Shown here: piece by piece, positions 45,598 to 60,920 of the stretch
Layout: every line of letters starts with the position of its first letter
Position numbering within the stretch: the first letter of the stretch is position 1
Assembly (NCBI RefSeq): GCF_036898095.1
Contig: NC_090761.1
Coordinates: forward strand, 35,730,168-35,794,167
DNA length: 64,000 bases
Reading direction: 5' to 3'
From: Palaemon carinicauda
Taxonomy: Eukaryota > Arthropoda > Malacostraca > Decapoda > Palaemonidae
Made by a program: the position numbers and the translations under genes
Notes under the pieces: model-generated
What the model was told of the DNA's origin: nothing
Databases searched by the model: none
What the model saw: only the letters and a program-made list of their open reading frames with translations

Positions 45598-46793
45598 TAA
45601 CACTTTGCGCTTATCACTTTATCACTTTTGATTTTCTGTTTGCACTTATTTCACTGAACTCGAAACATTAAGTGGTTTGTACCTGAAACACGCAATTCTA
45701 TCCTTCATTAAAAGTTAGTAATTGCGAAAACAGTATTACAATGTAACAGAAAAACATAATGAAAGATAAATAATTCAGTGGCTGGAAAAGAGACTAAACA
45801 CTAGATCAAATAAACTACGTTTAAAATCTCTCACCGCATAAAGCCTGAGAACAAGAATAAAACTCTAGAAACGTTTACCTTCTTCCCCTAATGAGACTAG
45901 GGAGAAGAGCAAAAACGATAACAACGTTACCCGCTTGAACGAAACGTTTATCCTCCTCTCTCTCCCTCCGTCTCTATCTCTCTCTCTCTCTCTCTTGACT
46001 TAGCACCTGAGAGAAGAGCCCAATATATATATCGTTAAAACATATTATTGTTAAAGGAAAAAAACTGAAGGATTTCCCAAATAAAAAGTTCCTTTATTAG
46101 AATTAAAACCATTTAAGCTAAGAAAGAATGAACAAAACGCTAGAATCGGTTTACTCTTACTGCAACGTGACACCGTGATAGACTCTCTCTCTATCGTAAC
46201 GATAGAGCGCAAGTTGAACGTTCTGAACGTCAACAACTGCAGAGACAAAACAAAACATTAGTTCAACTTTGAAAACAGTACAAGACTATCAAAGAAATTC
46301 TTTCAAAAACATTAAAATAGCATAATATGTTAACAGGTAAAAACGAAATGACGGGCTCAATGTTAATTAACTTCGGTTCCAAGAAAAGACCGCCTACTAT
46401 TAGGAAAGGTCGAATATAAACAAATATAAAAATTAATTTTAATAAGTTATAATAATTTAAGGAAGTTAATCAAAGAGGCCTATAAAAGGCGGAGAGATAT
46501 AAAATAAATCTATAACTTTTGTTAAGCAAAATTAAGAGAGTCTATACTCTCTTCGACACCAACACTTCCGTCTAAGGGAAGGGTCGGCCATTTAAAAGTG
46601 AAAGAGAGTTCATACTCTCTTCGTACCTAAATCAGAAATTAAATCAAATTAATTCCAAAAACTTGCTAAGCTAATGATATAGCTTCCTGAATAGCGAAGG
46701 CTAAATTCTAGAGCAAATACATCACCAAATCGTGAGCAATAACTCCAGAATCAACAGCGTATCCATGTAGGTCTAGCCGGAGGCACGACAGAG

Positions 46794-46961
46794 GAAAAAT
46801 TGAGGTGGTGTTGACAAGAAGTACTGGAGTACCTGACCACAGATGGCGCTGTGGTGTTCACCCCCACCTGTATAGCGATCGCTGGCGTATCCCTACCGTA
46901 GATTTCTGTCGGCAACAGAGTTGACAGCTACATGATTATCGGGTAAGATTAATATTGAAAA
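46794..46961. repeat. DIRS A2 right inverted terminal repeat
   Basis: Reverse complement of the A2 left repeat. Ends ATTAATATTGAAAA. Confidence 0.9.
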
Positions 46962-50021
<3,060 letters not shown>

Positions 50022-50170
50022 CTGTTGCCTGAGCACTCAAATCATTCGACGACAAACACAAAAGTATAATCAGCGAGAGATATATAACACAAGAAACCCG
50101 CAATTAATCTAATTTTACGTTGAATTTCGTCACCCAGGTAACTAGCACTGAAGTCTTCGAAAGGGATGTA
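50022..50170 (-). other. Candidate untranslated first exon with consensus donor
   Basis: On the minus strand, GCTCAGGCAACAG|GTGAGTTC gives an excellent splice donor after 50022, preceded by a moderately G/C-rich stretch. No coding frame of note precedes it. It could be the 5' end of a minus-strand gene, with a further donor-like site at 49737-49743. No downstream coding exon is identified, so this stays a candidate. Confidence 0.2.
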
Positions 50171-51104
50171 AACAAAGATATTTCAAATTCGTTTGTTAAT
50201 TATCATATTTTTTTCAGCCCCGTCCCTATTTTTTCCTTAAAATCTATATTATTTTGAGTCTTTATATTTTATCTCATACTAGAAATTGAAGTACTGCTGT
50301 CTAAATTCCAGAGCATTAAAATTAATGGAACTTGCGAGGGAGGGGAATGAATGGAGTAATGACGTCATGCTGTCTGCTATTCATAACAAAAGAGTCATTA
50401 ATAAGATTTTGACGAATTCTAAATAAATGTCCCATTAATTGTTACAGACATCTATATTTTTTAGATTCTATGCCCTTTGCCACTTTCTGTAAAAAAGGAT
50501 AAAAACGGATTTGCAACAAATACCAAATTTTCTATAATTTAAACGTCATGAAACAGAAAACGTTTCTCTATGTTTTTATGAGTAACTAAAATATTATGTC
50601 TGTGTTTATTTTTCTATTACTTATTCTATCCCACTTATTGACACATTACTTTGATGCTTAACCAGCCTATATTATATAAAACCATGTTGTTAGGAGTGTT
50701 TTTCTCTATTAAATATATCTTCATAGTTTGACAAGTAAAGGTAGCAATTTTCTACTTACAAGGCTATTTATTTTTCATCAATCTTTGCACTTTATCGTCA
50801 CTATCATCAATAGTGTATTATATACAAACAGTTTTCCCATCACATCCATCTGTTTATGATATTTTATCTACTATTCAAAATTAGCTCTTCATCTTCCTCT
50901 GAATATAACCTACAGCTGTAACTTCTGCAATCGCTAGTCTTAAAACTTCTCTTAATTACCTCTTTCTTTAACAAAATTTAACCCAACTCTGATACTGGAT
51001 CATTATTAGAACTTCCATAAGATTACACCTCAATGGAATCTTTTCCAATTTCACTGACGTCTGGTCATCTTCTTAAATTGACCGTGCATAATCTTTTTTA
51101 GGTG

Positions 51105-51200
51105 CCGGTATAGTAGGTGGCCTACCTTCTGAACGTGACCTACGATATTATGTGACCGGTATAGTAGGTGGCCTACCTTTAAATGCGACTACCGTTTGCT
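51105..51200. repeat. Duplicated palindrome-containing block
   Basis: CCGGTATAGTAGGTGGCCTA followed by CCTT occurs at 51105-51128 and again at 51154-51176. Each copy contains the hairpin-capable GTAGG-TGG-CCTAC. Confidence 0.7.
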
Positions 51201-51429
51201 CCCTATTCAATAGCCAACTATTTGATAATGACCTGAAAGGAAGTATCATAACTATCTGGTGACGAGCAGTTACAGAAATGCTGTTAACAATGAAGGATGT
51301 TGTTTTAGTATGTTTGGTAAGTGGTTGCTTCTATTTCTTATCTTTCCTTTTTTGGTGCTAACTATAACTTTGTTCTTTTATCCTAAACCCTTCGAAGATG
51401 TTGCTGAAAGAATTCCACTAGACAGTTGC

Positions 51430-52460
51430 TACCAGTGATGTAAGTGCTACGTTATTTTCACGAGAGAAGGGTGTTCTACAGGATCAGGAGTTATGTGAGA
51501 AGTGTGAGGGTCCTAAAAGTCTAGCAAATAAAAGAGCTCGTGGGCAAGACAGAATGGTATGGAGATGCAAACGGAAAGGCTGCCAGGTAACCAAATCTAC
51601 TCGCACTGGGAATTTTTTTTCTCTTATATAGATCTGAATGTTAAATTGAATAACAGACTGTCTTTGTGCAAAATTCTGGAGTCAGTGTACATGTGGACCC
51701 TCGGCATGGGAGTGAACGCAGTGCAAACTTCAACAGGAAGAACTGAAATGACAACTGTAGACTGGTTTAATTATTGCCATGAAGTGTGCTCAGCATTAGT
51801 TTCAGTTGAAAAAAAATGCGGTAAAATGAAGGCCACTGAATCTTCACCAGTGCAAATAGATGAGGCACGCTTTGCTGGCCGCAGAAAGTACAACAGGGGT
51901 CGCATGTTAGACGGAGATCATGCACCTTAAAAGGAAGATGAAGAAGAAATTGTTCAGAATAATCGGAATCATGGACGGAGAATCGACGGGCCATGGGTGT
52001 TCGGGTTAATTCAAGGACGAGATGTGAGGTACTTTTATGTGCAAAAGCGCAATGCAGAAACTCTTATACCGTTCATTCAAAGGGAGTTGGAAGTTGGGTC
52101 GGTGATTACCCAATCCACAACTTTCTCTACCACTAAAAACCTTTCAAATTTCCATTAATGTGATAACCCACCTTATATTTTATACAGGTTACCTACGGGC
52201 CAACCAAGGGAAAGGCCCGTGCCAACAAAAAGAGTTGGCTGTAATACTCTACGAACGAACGGGTCGGTGATCCACTTAGATGAGTGGCCTTCCTATCGCC
52301 AACTTCAGCAAGTAGGATTTCAACATGAGACCGTGAACCATCGGCACCCTTTTTTATTTACTGGTCTATACCACAAAGGCTTTGAAATATTTGGTAAGGT
52401 TCTACGTATTGGCCAAAGATGGAACTTGCAATGCCATTGCTTTTACTATGGGTAACTTTC
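51430..52460 (+). pseudogene. Merlin/IS1016-like (ISXO2-like) DDE transposase, decayed
   Basis: From about 51430 the plus strand reads a zinc-ribbon-like start (QELCEKCEGP ... VWRCKRKGCQ, giving C-x2-C and C-x4-C), then RTGNFFS. After a shift in the run of eight T near 51612 it reads SYIDLNVK, LCKILESVYMW and CGKMKATESSPVQIDEARFA, where QIDE is the first acidic block. DGPWVFGLIQGRDVRYFYVQ and ETLIPFIQRELEVGSV follow, and 165 bp later GSVIHLDEWPSYRQL (second acidic block) and VNHRHPFLFT. The succession matches the ISXO2-like family of Merlin transposons and IS1016. The third acidic residue block is not found. Defects: the frameshift in the T run, a stop at 51930 and the 165-bp interruption. 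No terminal repeats were identified. Confidence 0.75.
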
Positions 52461-54120
52461 CCTGTCCCGGTTTTTACTTTTATACGTAGGTCGTTTCTCT
52501 TCTTTCTTTCTTAACAAGAATGAATCGACAGCAACTTGCCTATCTACGATCCTGACTCTCCAGTAAAATAATCTCTTTTACTCTAAAAGGTACTCTAACT
52601 GCTTTGTTTTAACAGGCATGGATATAAATAAGGCCATTATATTTCAGTGTTTCTTTGTTACTCGAGTATCATCATGGTCTATATAAAATAAATCATTTGA
52701 ATCTAAAAACTTTATTCCTTATACCACATGGCCATTGATTTGCCCACACTTTTAACTCCCGGCGCTTCATATTTTCCCAGGTGCTCCTGGGCGCTTTTTA
52801 GTGAGACCCTAAAATATCACATTCAAGATTTGTTTTTGGTCTACATCCCCTGGATTGATAAATCCTATCTCTCGACAGAAAACAATACTTTCCTTGTATG
52901 TTATTTCCACTTCTACAACCAAAATGTATAATTCTTTATAATTTCAGGATTGGAGTTTTAAAATTTTGAATCATGTTTATCAATTTTATTTTATGAAGAT
53001 ATCAGATATATAACTACAAATTGAGATTATCCAAATCACTGAATCATAAGCACTACAGAGTGAAGAGAACACGATTGGCGAATTATCTTTAGACCTAGAT
53101 ATATTCTAAGAAAAGTTATATACTGAAGTGTAAACATATAGTAAAAATATAACTTTTTGGGTAACTGGCAAATAACTAATTAGAGCATTATCCTGGGAAT
53201 CTAACCAAGGAATTCTTAGATACCCACTCCTCTAACAGGAGAAGGGTTATAGAAAAGAGATACAGAATTTGGCAGCTAAATGGCAGGAAGGAAGAAACTA
53301 CTTATAATGGCTAGTGGACCTCAGGAGTCTATGTAGGCTGAAATTTTGACAGTATAAACGAGAAGAGAAACCATCTTATGGAAGAGGATAGTAGGTAGAA
53401 CCCCGTCTTTCTTGTCAAAGTGACATAACAATACAAGGATAATGATGATACCATACAGAAAAGAAGAGATAATGGCGGGTGCCTCTTAACTCATTTGGGA
53501 CAATGAATAAAAGAGTAACGGTGGAGTAGAGTAAGGTGCTTCAAGCGCAATTGAAGAGAAAATAATCGTCCCTCTGTTCTCAGAGGGATACTAACTAAAT
53601 TAAGAATGATAGTCAGAACCATAAAAAAGTTTCTTATATTGGTGGAAATGAGGGAGGGTTTTAAAATTATCAGTTCAAATGAACCCTAACTAGAATAGCA
53701 CTTGCAAAAATGGAAGAACCAGACTACTAATTAACGGCTAAGGAAGGGATCAGAGTCCTTGCTTTAGATAAAGGGACATTGCCTCGAGTAATGATTGTAG
53801 AAAAGGGACAGCGAGTTCACCTCCTGGAGGAGAAAAACGTAAAAAGAAAGCAGATGTGGCTCAAATTACTGCCTTGTTTTAAACTCTTAATGTGAGTTTC
53901 TACATTTCGAAGAAAGGGAAGGTGAAAATAATAGAAGTAACTTTTGTCACCAAAATCTAAATATTCATAAAGCTACACAAATATTAGTGAATATTTTACT
54001 AATCGCGTGACATATTTTCTGTGAGATGCCAATGTTTGCTATGCCCAAGAACAAATATGTATAGAATTCTTTAAATTCCATTTTTCATTGTTTCCTAGGA
54101 TGTATTATCATACTATTATA
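52461..54120. other. No gene recognised
   Basis: Non-coding sequence between a transposase relic and a LINE. No repeats or frames supported. It may include untranslated parts of the LINE near 54000. Confidence 0.4.
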
Positions 54121-54124
54121 AGAA

Positions 54125-55960
54125 GTGAAAAGAGTAAGGAAGGGCGGATCGAGAAATGAAGAGACAGTGAAAGATGAAAATGGAAGGTTGTTGAAAGGAG
54201 AGGAGGCAAGGAAAATGTGGGTTGAATATTTTGAAAGGTTGCTGAATGTTGAGAATAATAGGGAGACAGATACAATTGCTGTTGCAGGTGTTGAGGTATC
54301 AGTGATGGGAGATGAGAATGAGAGAGAGAGAGATTACAAGAGAGGAAGTGAAGCGAGCACTAGATAAAACAAGAGCAGAAAAAGCACCTGGTATGAATGG
54401 TACGAGGGCTAAGAAGTTAAAGGAAGGGGGTGTGACAGTACTTGTGTGTGCGTGTATTGTTCCGCTATACTAAGGTAAGGGGGATGTGCATGAGTGATAT
54501 AATTCTAGGGGCATTAGTTTGTTGAGCGGGGTTGGAAAAGTGTATGGTGAAGTGTTTATTAATAGGATTAAGGATAACATAGAGGATGCAATCTTTGAAG
54601 TGCAGGGTGCTTTTAGGAGAGGTAGGGGAGGTGTGGATAAAATTTTTTACAGTAAGGCAAATATGCGAGAAATATTTAGCAAATGGTAAGGAAGTATATG
54701 TTACATTTATGGATTTGGAGAAAGCTTATGATAGAGTTGATAGGGAAGCGATGTGGCATGTGATGAGGTTATATGGAACTGGTGGAAGATTGTTGCAAGA
54801 AGTGAAGAGTTTATACATAGGCAGTAAAGCATGTGTTAGGATAGTAAATGAAGTGAGTGAGGGGTTAGCAATGAGATTGGGGCTTAGACAGGGATGTGTG
54901 ATGTCACCATGGTTGTTGAATTTACTTGTTGATGGAGTTGCGAGAGAGGTGAATGGTCGAGTGCTTGGTCGTGGATTGAAACTGATACATGCAAGTGATC
55001 AGGAGTGGGAGGTGAATCTGTTGTTGTTTGGGAATGATACTGTATTGGTTCCAGACTCGGAGGAGAAGCGGGGTCGATTAGTGACAGAATTTGGTAGGGT
55101 GTGAGAGAAGGAAGTTGAGAGTTAATGTGGGTATGAGTAAGGTTATGAGATACATAAGGGAGGGTGGTGCTAGACTGAATGTCAGGCTGACTGGAGAGTT
55201 ATTTGAGGAAGTAGGACAGTGTAAGTACTTGGGGTCTGTTGTTGCTGCAAATGGTGAAGTGGAAGTAGATATACGCCAGAGAATGAATGGAGGATGTAAA
55301 ATGTTGGGGGCAGTGAATGGAGTGATAAAGGATAGAGGATAAGGAATCAAGGTAAAGAGAGCTCTGTACGAGAAAGTGATTGTACCAACTATGATATATG
55401 GATGAGAGTTGTGGGGGATGAAAGTAACGGAGAGACAGAAATTGAATGTGTTCGAGATGAAGTGTCTGAGGAGTATGGCTGGTGTATCTCGATTAGTTAG
55501 GGTTAGGATCGAAGTAGTGATTTGTAAGAGTGAGATCAGGTGTAAGAAATTAATTAGCAGCTAGAGTGGATATGAATCCGTTGAGGTGGTTTGGCCATAT
55601 AGAGAGAATGGTGATGAATGCAAGAGTTGATGGGAGAAGTACAAGAGGAAGGCCAAAGATTAAGGTGGATTGGTTGGAGTGAAGAAAGCCCTGGGTGATA
55701 GGAGGATAGATGTGAGAGAGGCAAAAGAGCTTACTAGAGATAGAAATGAATGGCGAGCGATTGTGACGCAGTTCCAATAGGCCCTGCTGGTTCCTCAAGT
55801 TGCCTTGGTGACAGCTGAGGTTGCGGCAGTAGGGGATTCAGCATATGAGGCTACATTGTGGTGGATAACGGGGGAGGGATGGCCCTGTGGCACCCTAGCA
55901 GTACCAACCAAACTCAGCTGAATCCCTCCTCAGGCCTGGAGGAAAAAAAAAAAAAAAAAT
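54125..55960 (+). pseudogene. Non-LTR retrotransposon (LINE) reverse transcriptase, 3' half
   Basis: The plus strand encodes the finger-to-thumb part of a LINE RT: ARKMWVEYFERLLNVEN (54205-54255), ALDKTRAEKAPGMNG, VQGAFRRGRGGVDKIFTV (54597-54650), and motif A as VTFMDLEKAYDRVD (54698-54740). GLRQGCVMSPWLLNLLVDG follows (54880-54935), then motif C as LLLFGNDTVLV (55018-55050). The thumb, CERRKLRVNVGMSKVM, and QCKYLGSVVAANGEV come next in a shifted frame. Motif C should be FADD; here it is FGND, so one catalytic aspartate is lost. Stops occur in 54360-54480 and after 55340. A 3' region with a 17-A run at 55949-55960 may mark the tail. The clade is not resolved. The 5' part (endonuclease) is absent. 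Confidence 0.85.
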
Positions 55961-56759
55961 CCTCTTTTGTTCTTTTTCTATGTCGGCCACCCCACAAAAT
56001 TAGGGTAAGTGTCAAGGCTGATAGATAAATTATAACGAGACAATTGTAGAAAAACAACAATAACGGTGATTTATGTGATAACAAAAGTAAAAAGGCAGAG
56101 AGGTTGCTTAAGATCCAGAGTCCTAGACTAGCCTACAGTCCAAGGCCTTATTTAGCAAACACTTCCACGATTAATCAAGTGCTGGCAGCATCTCTCAGCA
56201 ATAAGGCATTGCATTTACATCATTGTTTTCAACGTCCCCTCTTCAACTGGTGAGAGGGAGTATTTTTTGTCCCATGACACTAAGCAGATCCTCACGGTAC
56301 TCGACATTTGAAGGATACTGGGAACAATATTGGTTCTCGTTTTCCTGTCAGAAATAAACTATATGATAGGATGTGTCTGTTTAGAGTTTTTCAGCGCTGG
56401 TTAACGATAATGATAATAACGAGCGGAACCCGTGTAAATTACACGAAATGATATTTTCAATACTAATCATCTTGTTCATAACCTGTACATGTTTGAATAA
56501 AATGTGATAAAATTTGACTTGTATATTTATCTTAAAAAAGGAGCAATACATGAAACAATTTACAAAACTTCTTTAAATACAATATTTCTAGTGAAGGTAG
56601 TTCCTCATCTCTAGCCATGAGAATTATTAATGATGGGCGGACGGGTAATTGAGTAATGTCTAGGAAGATTTGAAGCAAAGGGTGATCAGAATTATGAGAA
56701 ATCTTTTAATATAAGAACGGATTAGTCGCTAAACGAGAAGGCACGAAATTGATTTAATA
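55961..56759. other. No gene recognised
   Basis: Non-coding flank of the hAT element. The first 80 bp may still be LINE 3' end (a TCGGCCACCCCACAAAATTA stretch). Confidence 0.4.
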
Positions 56760-56767
56760 ATCTAGGT
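56760..56767. repeat. Left 8-bp target-site duplication of hAT element
   Basis: ATCTAGGT directly precedes the CAGGG terminus and is repeated exactly at 59389-59396. Confidence 0.9.
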
Positions 56768-57298
56768 CAGGGTGGTCCAACCTATTCCATGCCAAGGGCC
56801 ACATTACCTGAAATCCTTGATGGCACCGGCCAAATAATAAGATTAATATTAGAATTATAATTCCTGGTGCAGTAACTGAAGGGGAACACATTCCCCCAAG
56901 GGGGGACAATTCATCTCCTTTATATAAATGATTTTTTTTAACCAAGTATGTAGATGCACTTGAGGAGTTTACACACCGTCACAAGATTTTCCCGCATACT
57001 TATTTGTATATGAATATTTTTTTTCCGAAGCAAGACAAAAAAAAAAAAAAAAAATAAAATAAGGTAAAAATTAAAAATTCAAAGCTTATATAATTCTGTT
57101 AATATTTAACTTCAAATCATAATTAAAGTACATATGATATACAAAAAGGGGAAAAAAAGATATAAACAACTCAGATACTAGTATCTAGTAATAATTTCTA
57201 ATCATAAGATAAAGAAAATTAGAACCTTTCACAGTTCTACTCCTGTTTAACATCAAAATACTGTACTATCAAAGTAAATCTACACACACAACTACAAC

Positions 57299-57589
<291 letters not shown>

Positions 57590-58937
57590 TTTCTCAAATT
57601 CACAATATAACCCTTCAAGTTTTCCAAAAAAAGATGAGGAGTATGTTCCATTATTTCTGTTCGATTCATGACAAGAAGGGAAGTGTGTTAGATCATTCGT
57701 GTTTAAGCATTCTCTGAAAAGTTGCAGCTTTTTACGGAGAGAATTAACATGTCAGACTAACTGGGGAACATTTTGTAATTTTCCTTGTAGGTTCATTGTT
57801 TAGAACGTTCAGGTGGGCAGTCATTACTGTAAGAATTGCTTGGGAGACAAGAAAGTCTTTATCGTGTAGCTGAGTTTAGCCCTGTTCTGAATGACTAATA
57901 TGCTGATTTTGTAGGAATGGTAGGGTATCTTCCCTTAGAAAAAATAAAAAAGACTGTTTCCCAGCACTCAGCCCACTAACACGTAATACGTTGGCGAGTC
58001 ACTGTATTCTGTGTTTAGTTTTTCCAGGAATGATATAAATTTTCTATCCCTAAGGAAATATTTCCGCCTCTGATTAAGTTCACAATACTGACAATACTTG
58101 TCATGGCATCAATCATCTACAATATTTTGCTTCTTAAGGCCTCTTGATGAATAATACAGTGCAGTGAGCGGCAATGGACACCATTTTTCTTTAAAAGACC
58201 AACTAACCCCACATTACTGCCAACCATAGCTTCCGTGCTATCAGTTATAATGCAGGAACACATTTTAAACCCTCCTTATTCATTGACCACGGATATGAGG
58301 GAAACGTATATATATCAGAACCTCTGCTATCATCATTTAATGACTGCATCTTGACAAGTTATTCGTGTACCACAAAATCTTCGTCAATGGTGCAGGCAAA
58401 TACGGGTAACAGACTTGTGTTACTTACATCAGTACTGTCATCTAAATCCAGTATAAAGTACTTGCGATGTTTCATTATATTTTTAAGTTCCATGGAAACA
58501 TGCTGATAAAATTCATTCACTCTTCTTATAACTTTTTGGTAAGAAAATGACACACTTTCAAATTTTTTTTACTACCAGGTACATTTTCTTCTGCAAACTC
58601 TTGTGCTATCTTACTGCGCACCCATAAATGATTTTCTATTTCTTATAAGCACCAAAGTAACTTCTTATAAAGCAGTAAGACTTGCTGTTTGTGGTTTTCT
58701 GAAGTTATGTAGCCCATGATTTCGCTATTGATGTTTGCCCATCAAGATATTCAATTTTCCACTTCGGGATTTTCCCGCAATTTAGCATACTTTTCTTTGT
58801 GCAATATCTCACAATACCTTCGCACATATTCCTTAAGAACAAGACCTGTTTGATGCCACACAATATTCTTATTCCCACTTCATATCATATGCTCTGTTCA
58901 TATCAGAGCACTTTCTTTTCTTACTTTGACTCAACAT
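57590..58937 (-). pseudogene. hAT transposase of the GTF2IRD2/ZBED-like type
   Basis: The minus strand starts at 58937 with MLSQSKKRKCSDMNRAYDM, a start typical of animal hAT-derived GTF2IRD2/ZBED-like proteins. It continues with FAEENVPGSKKNLK, a long frame with ELKNIMKHRKYFILDLDDST (58359-58553; the DST-type acidic block), ITDSTEAMVGSNVGLVGLLK near 58240-58180 and LHCIIHQEAL near 58165-58135. NVLNNEPTRK follows near 57750-57720 and [15 protein letters not shown] near 57640-57595, just before the TA microsatellite. At least seven stops or shifts break it. The C-terminal dimerisation segment is not recognisable beyond the microsatellite. Known family members bind the terminal repeats and catalyse cut-and-paste transposition. 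Confidence 0.8.
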
Positions 58938-59136
58938 GGCTTAAAGACGTTATGAACAATAGTGCTTAACTGCAAAACAGAGGCAAGTTGAAAACTATTC
59001 GAAACAGCAGGGGCTCCATCCCCATTCTATTCACGGGGTTTTCATTAACCTTGCTACATTTGTTTTTGTTATTGTTATCATTATTATCCTATCTACCGTC
59101 AAAAGTAAAATAAACATTGGTACTGAACGCATGGTT

Positions 59137-59139
<3 letters not shown>

Positions 59140-59209
<70 letters not shown>
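59140..59209. repeat. (GA)n microsatellite inside hAT element
   Basis: About 35 GA dinucleotides near the right end of the element. Confidence 0.95.
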
Positions 59210-59212
<3 letters not shown>

Positions 59213-59388
59213 TGAAATTCTACTGAAATGTGTGATTTTAATTTCATTTCATTATTTATTTTGTTAGTATTCAGGAGGGATCATTTAGGTCCAGTAAGGT
59301 TTCGACACATTAAATCATACTGCATAATTAGGTCAGTGTTGGAAGGCCACAAAAAATCCCCCCGGGGGCCTGTAGTTGGACCACCCTG

Positions 59389-59396
59389 ATCTAGGT
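59389..59396. repeat. Right 8-bp target-site duplication of hAT element
   Basis: ATCTAGGT, identical to 56760-56767. Confidence 0.9.
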
Positions 59397-59611
59397 TATG
59401 GAAATTGATAGAACTCAATTTTTTGTCTAATATTTAAAAAAAGAGTCAGGTGCTAAAGACAAAATTGGGAAAACTATATAAGATGTACTTTGGTTAAGTA
59501 ATCAAAGTCTAATGGGAATTTGTAAGAGTATACCATGAAATTATTTCCGTTTTCTTTAAAGCGCGAGAGACTAAATAAATAACACACACGCTATCGAATT
59601 AATATATAGAT

Positions 59612-59615
59612 AATG

Positions 59616-59662
<47 letters not shown>

Positions 59663-59720
59663 TCATCCTCCTCCTCCTCATCATCATCATCATTATCACC
59701 TTAATAATAATAATATTAAC
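59612..59720. repeat. (ATA)n-(CTC)n-(ATC)n compound microsatellite
   Basis: ATA run to 59663, then CCT and CAT triplets, then further AAT triplets. Confidence 0.9.
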
Positions 59721-59724
59721 CATA

Positions 59725-60720
59725 ATGTTTGCAAATATTGAGAAAACGGATACAACAAAGGAAAAAGAAATGAAAGAGCTAGAGGGTATACGGTACAAGA
59801 TTATGAAAGGAATGTTTGAACACTTTGCAACCACACCCCAGTGGGGATTAATAGCAGAAGCAGCAATATGGCCAGTTCAATATAGACTAGAGTGTAAAAA
59901 AAGTGATGCTGTTTCATAACATCATTACATCAGATGTTGAATGATTAGTTAAGGAGGCAGTGGAAGAACAAATAATCGAACCATATGGGGAATGCTGGAG
60001 AAAAAGTTTTTTTTAGAAATATGCAAAAAATATGATATTAAAATTGAAGATGTAAGAAGGAATAAGAAGCAAGAATCCAAAAAAGTATTGTGGCAAATAA
60101 AGAAAAAAAATACACTTAAAAATATGCCATAAAAACGGCAAAAAACCTGGAAGAAATGTTGCCAGGCATTTACCGTTTTAAAATATTACGGTCACCAACC
60201 CATAAAAGATAATAACAAAGTACGGTAAAAATTACGGTCGCCTGTACTTTACTAAAATACGGCTGAGAACAATAGATTTTTTACGGAGAATTTCCGATTA
60301 AAATTACGGGTTTTTAACATAGCAGAAGAAAAGAAATCAGAAATGACAAAGCTGAGGTTTGTAAAAAGTAAGGACAGAAGAGATTGCATAAGAGAACTTA
60401 ACACTAAGGAAGCACTAATAGCAATAAAGACACAGATTTAAAAGAAAATTATAGAACTAGGAATGAAAAAGATAGGCTTTGTGTATTGTGTAGAGCGGCT
60501 GATGACACAACAGAGAATATGTTTAGCTGTAAAGAAGGATGTTAGAAACACCATCCAGAGAAGTTACCCAAGTATGCAAGCTGTGATGTCTGTGTAGGAG
60601 GTTACTAATGACAATGAACTTTCTACAGATTCCAGCGCTGTGCACCTACGCTTCTACAGTAATGTGCCCACAATCATAGTGTTGTGGAGAGAGCAATGAG
60701 GAACTTGGAACCGAACCTGA
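59725..60720 (+). pseudogene. C-terminal part of a second LINE ORF2, interrupted
   Basis: Plus-strand frames read GLIAEAAIWPVQYRLECKK (59846-59900), EEQIIEPYGECWRKS, KYDIKIEDVRRNKKQ, then after an interruption EMTKLRFVKSKDRRDCIREL (near 60340-60400) and IIELGMKKIGFVYCVERL with a degenerate cysteine cluster. This order (IWP/IEYKKMMLFHNI, then M-x-K-L-R-F, then a CxxC-type ending) resembles the C-terminal extension of certain LINE ORF2 proteins. The (TAA)n run at 60721 could be its 3' tail. Frameshifts at 59905 and stops make it inactive. Identification is moderate, as the RT domain itself is not in the window. Confidence 0.5.
60125..60312. mobile_element. Possible MITE-like insertion rich in ACGG words
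   Basis: The LINE-like frame stops at 60130 and resumes after 60315. The intervening 190 bp holds many TTACGGT/ACGGTAA words on both strands, with loosely inverted ends (ATAAAAACGG on the left, CCCGT-side GGGTTTTTAACAT on the right). It reads like a small non-autonomous insertion. Exact ends and a target duplication are not clear. Confidence 0.4.
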
Positions 60721-60736
60721 AATAATAATAATAATT

Positions 60737-60798
<62 letters not shown>

Positions 60799-60822
60799 GA
60801 AGAAAAAGAAGAAGAGGAAGAA

Positions 60823-60855
<33 letters not shown>

Positions 60856-60885
60856 TTGATTCGTTGATTTAAAATTTTAGAAGAA

Positions 60886-60920
<35 letters not shown>

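Larger units (their letters stand above)
40247..46961 (-). mobile_element. DIRS-type retrotransposon A2 (second copy of A1)
   Basis: A 6.7-kb element colinear with A1 from AAAATGTTATTTTCATTAG to ATTAATATTGAAAA, differing by scattered substitutions and a few indels. The RT stop after the DD box, the missing RT N-terminus and the gag repeat are all shared. Outside the ends the flanks (left AACTGTTGGC, right TTGACTGACTCC) do not resemble those of A1, so this is an independent insertion rather than a duplicated chromosome segment. No target duplication is seen, as expected for tyrosine-recombinase integration. Confidence 0.88.

Noticed and set aside
24074..46961. A1 and A2 as a segmental duplication of chromosomal DNA
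   Set aside because: Similarity stops exactly at the element termini, and flanks on both sides are unrelated, which fits two insertions.
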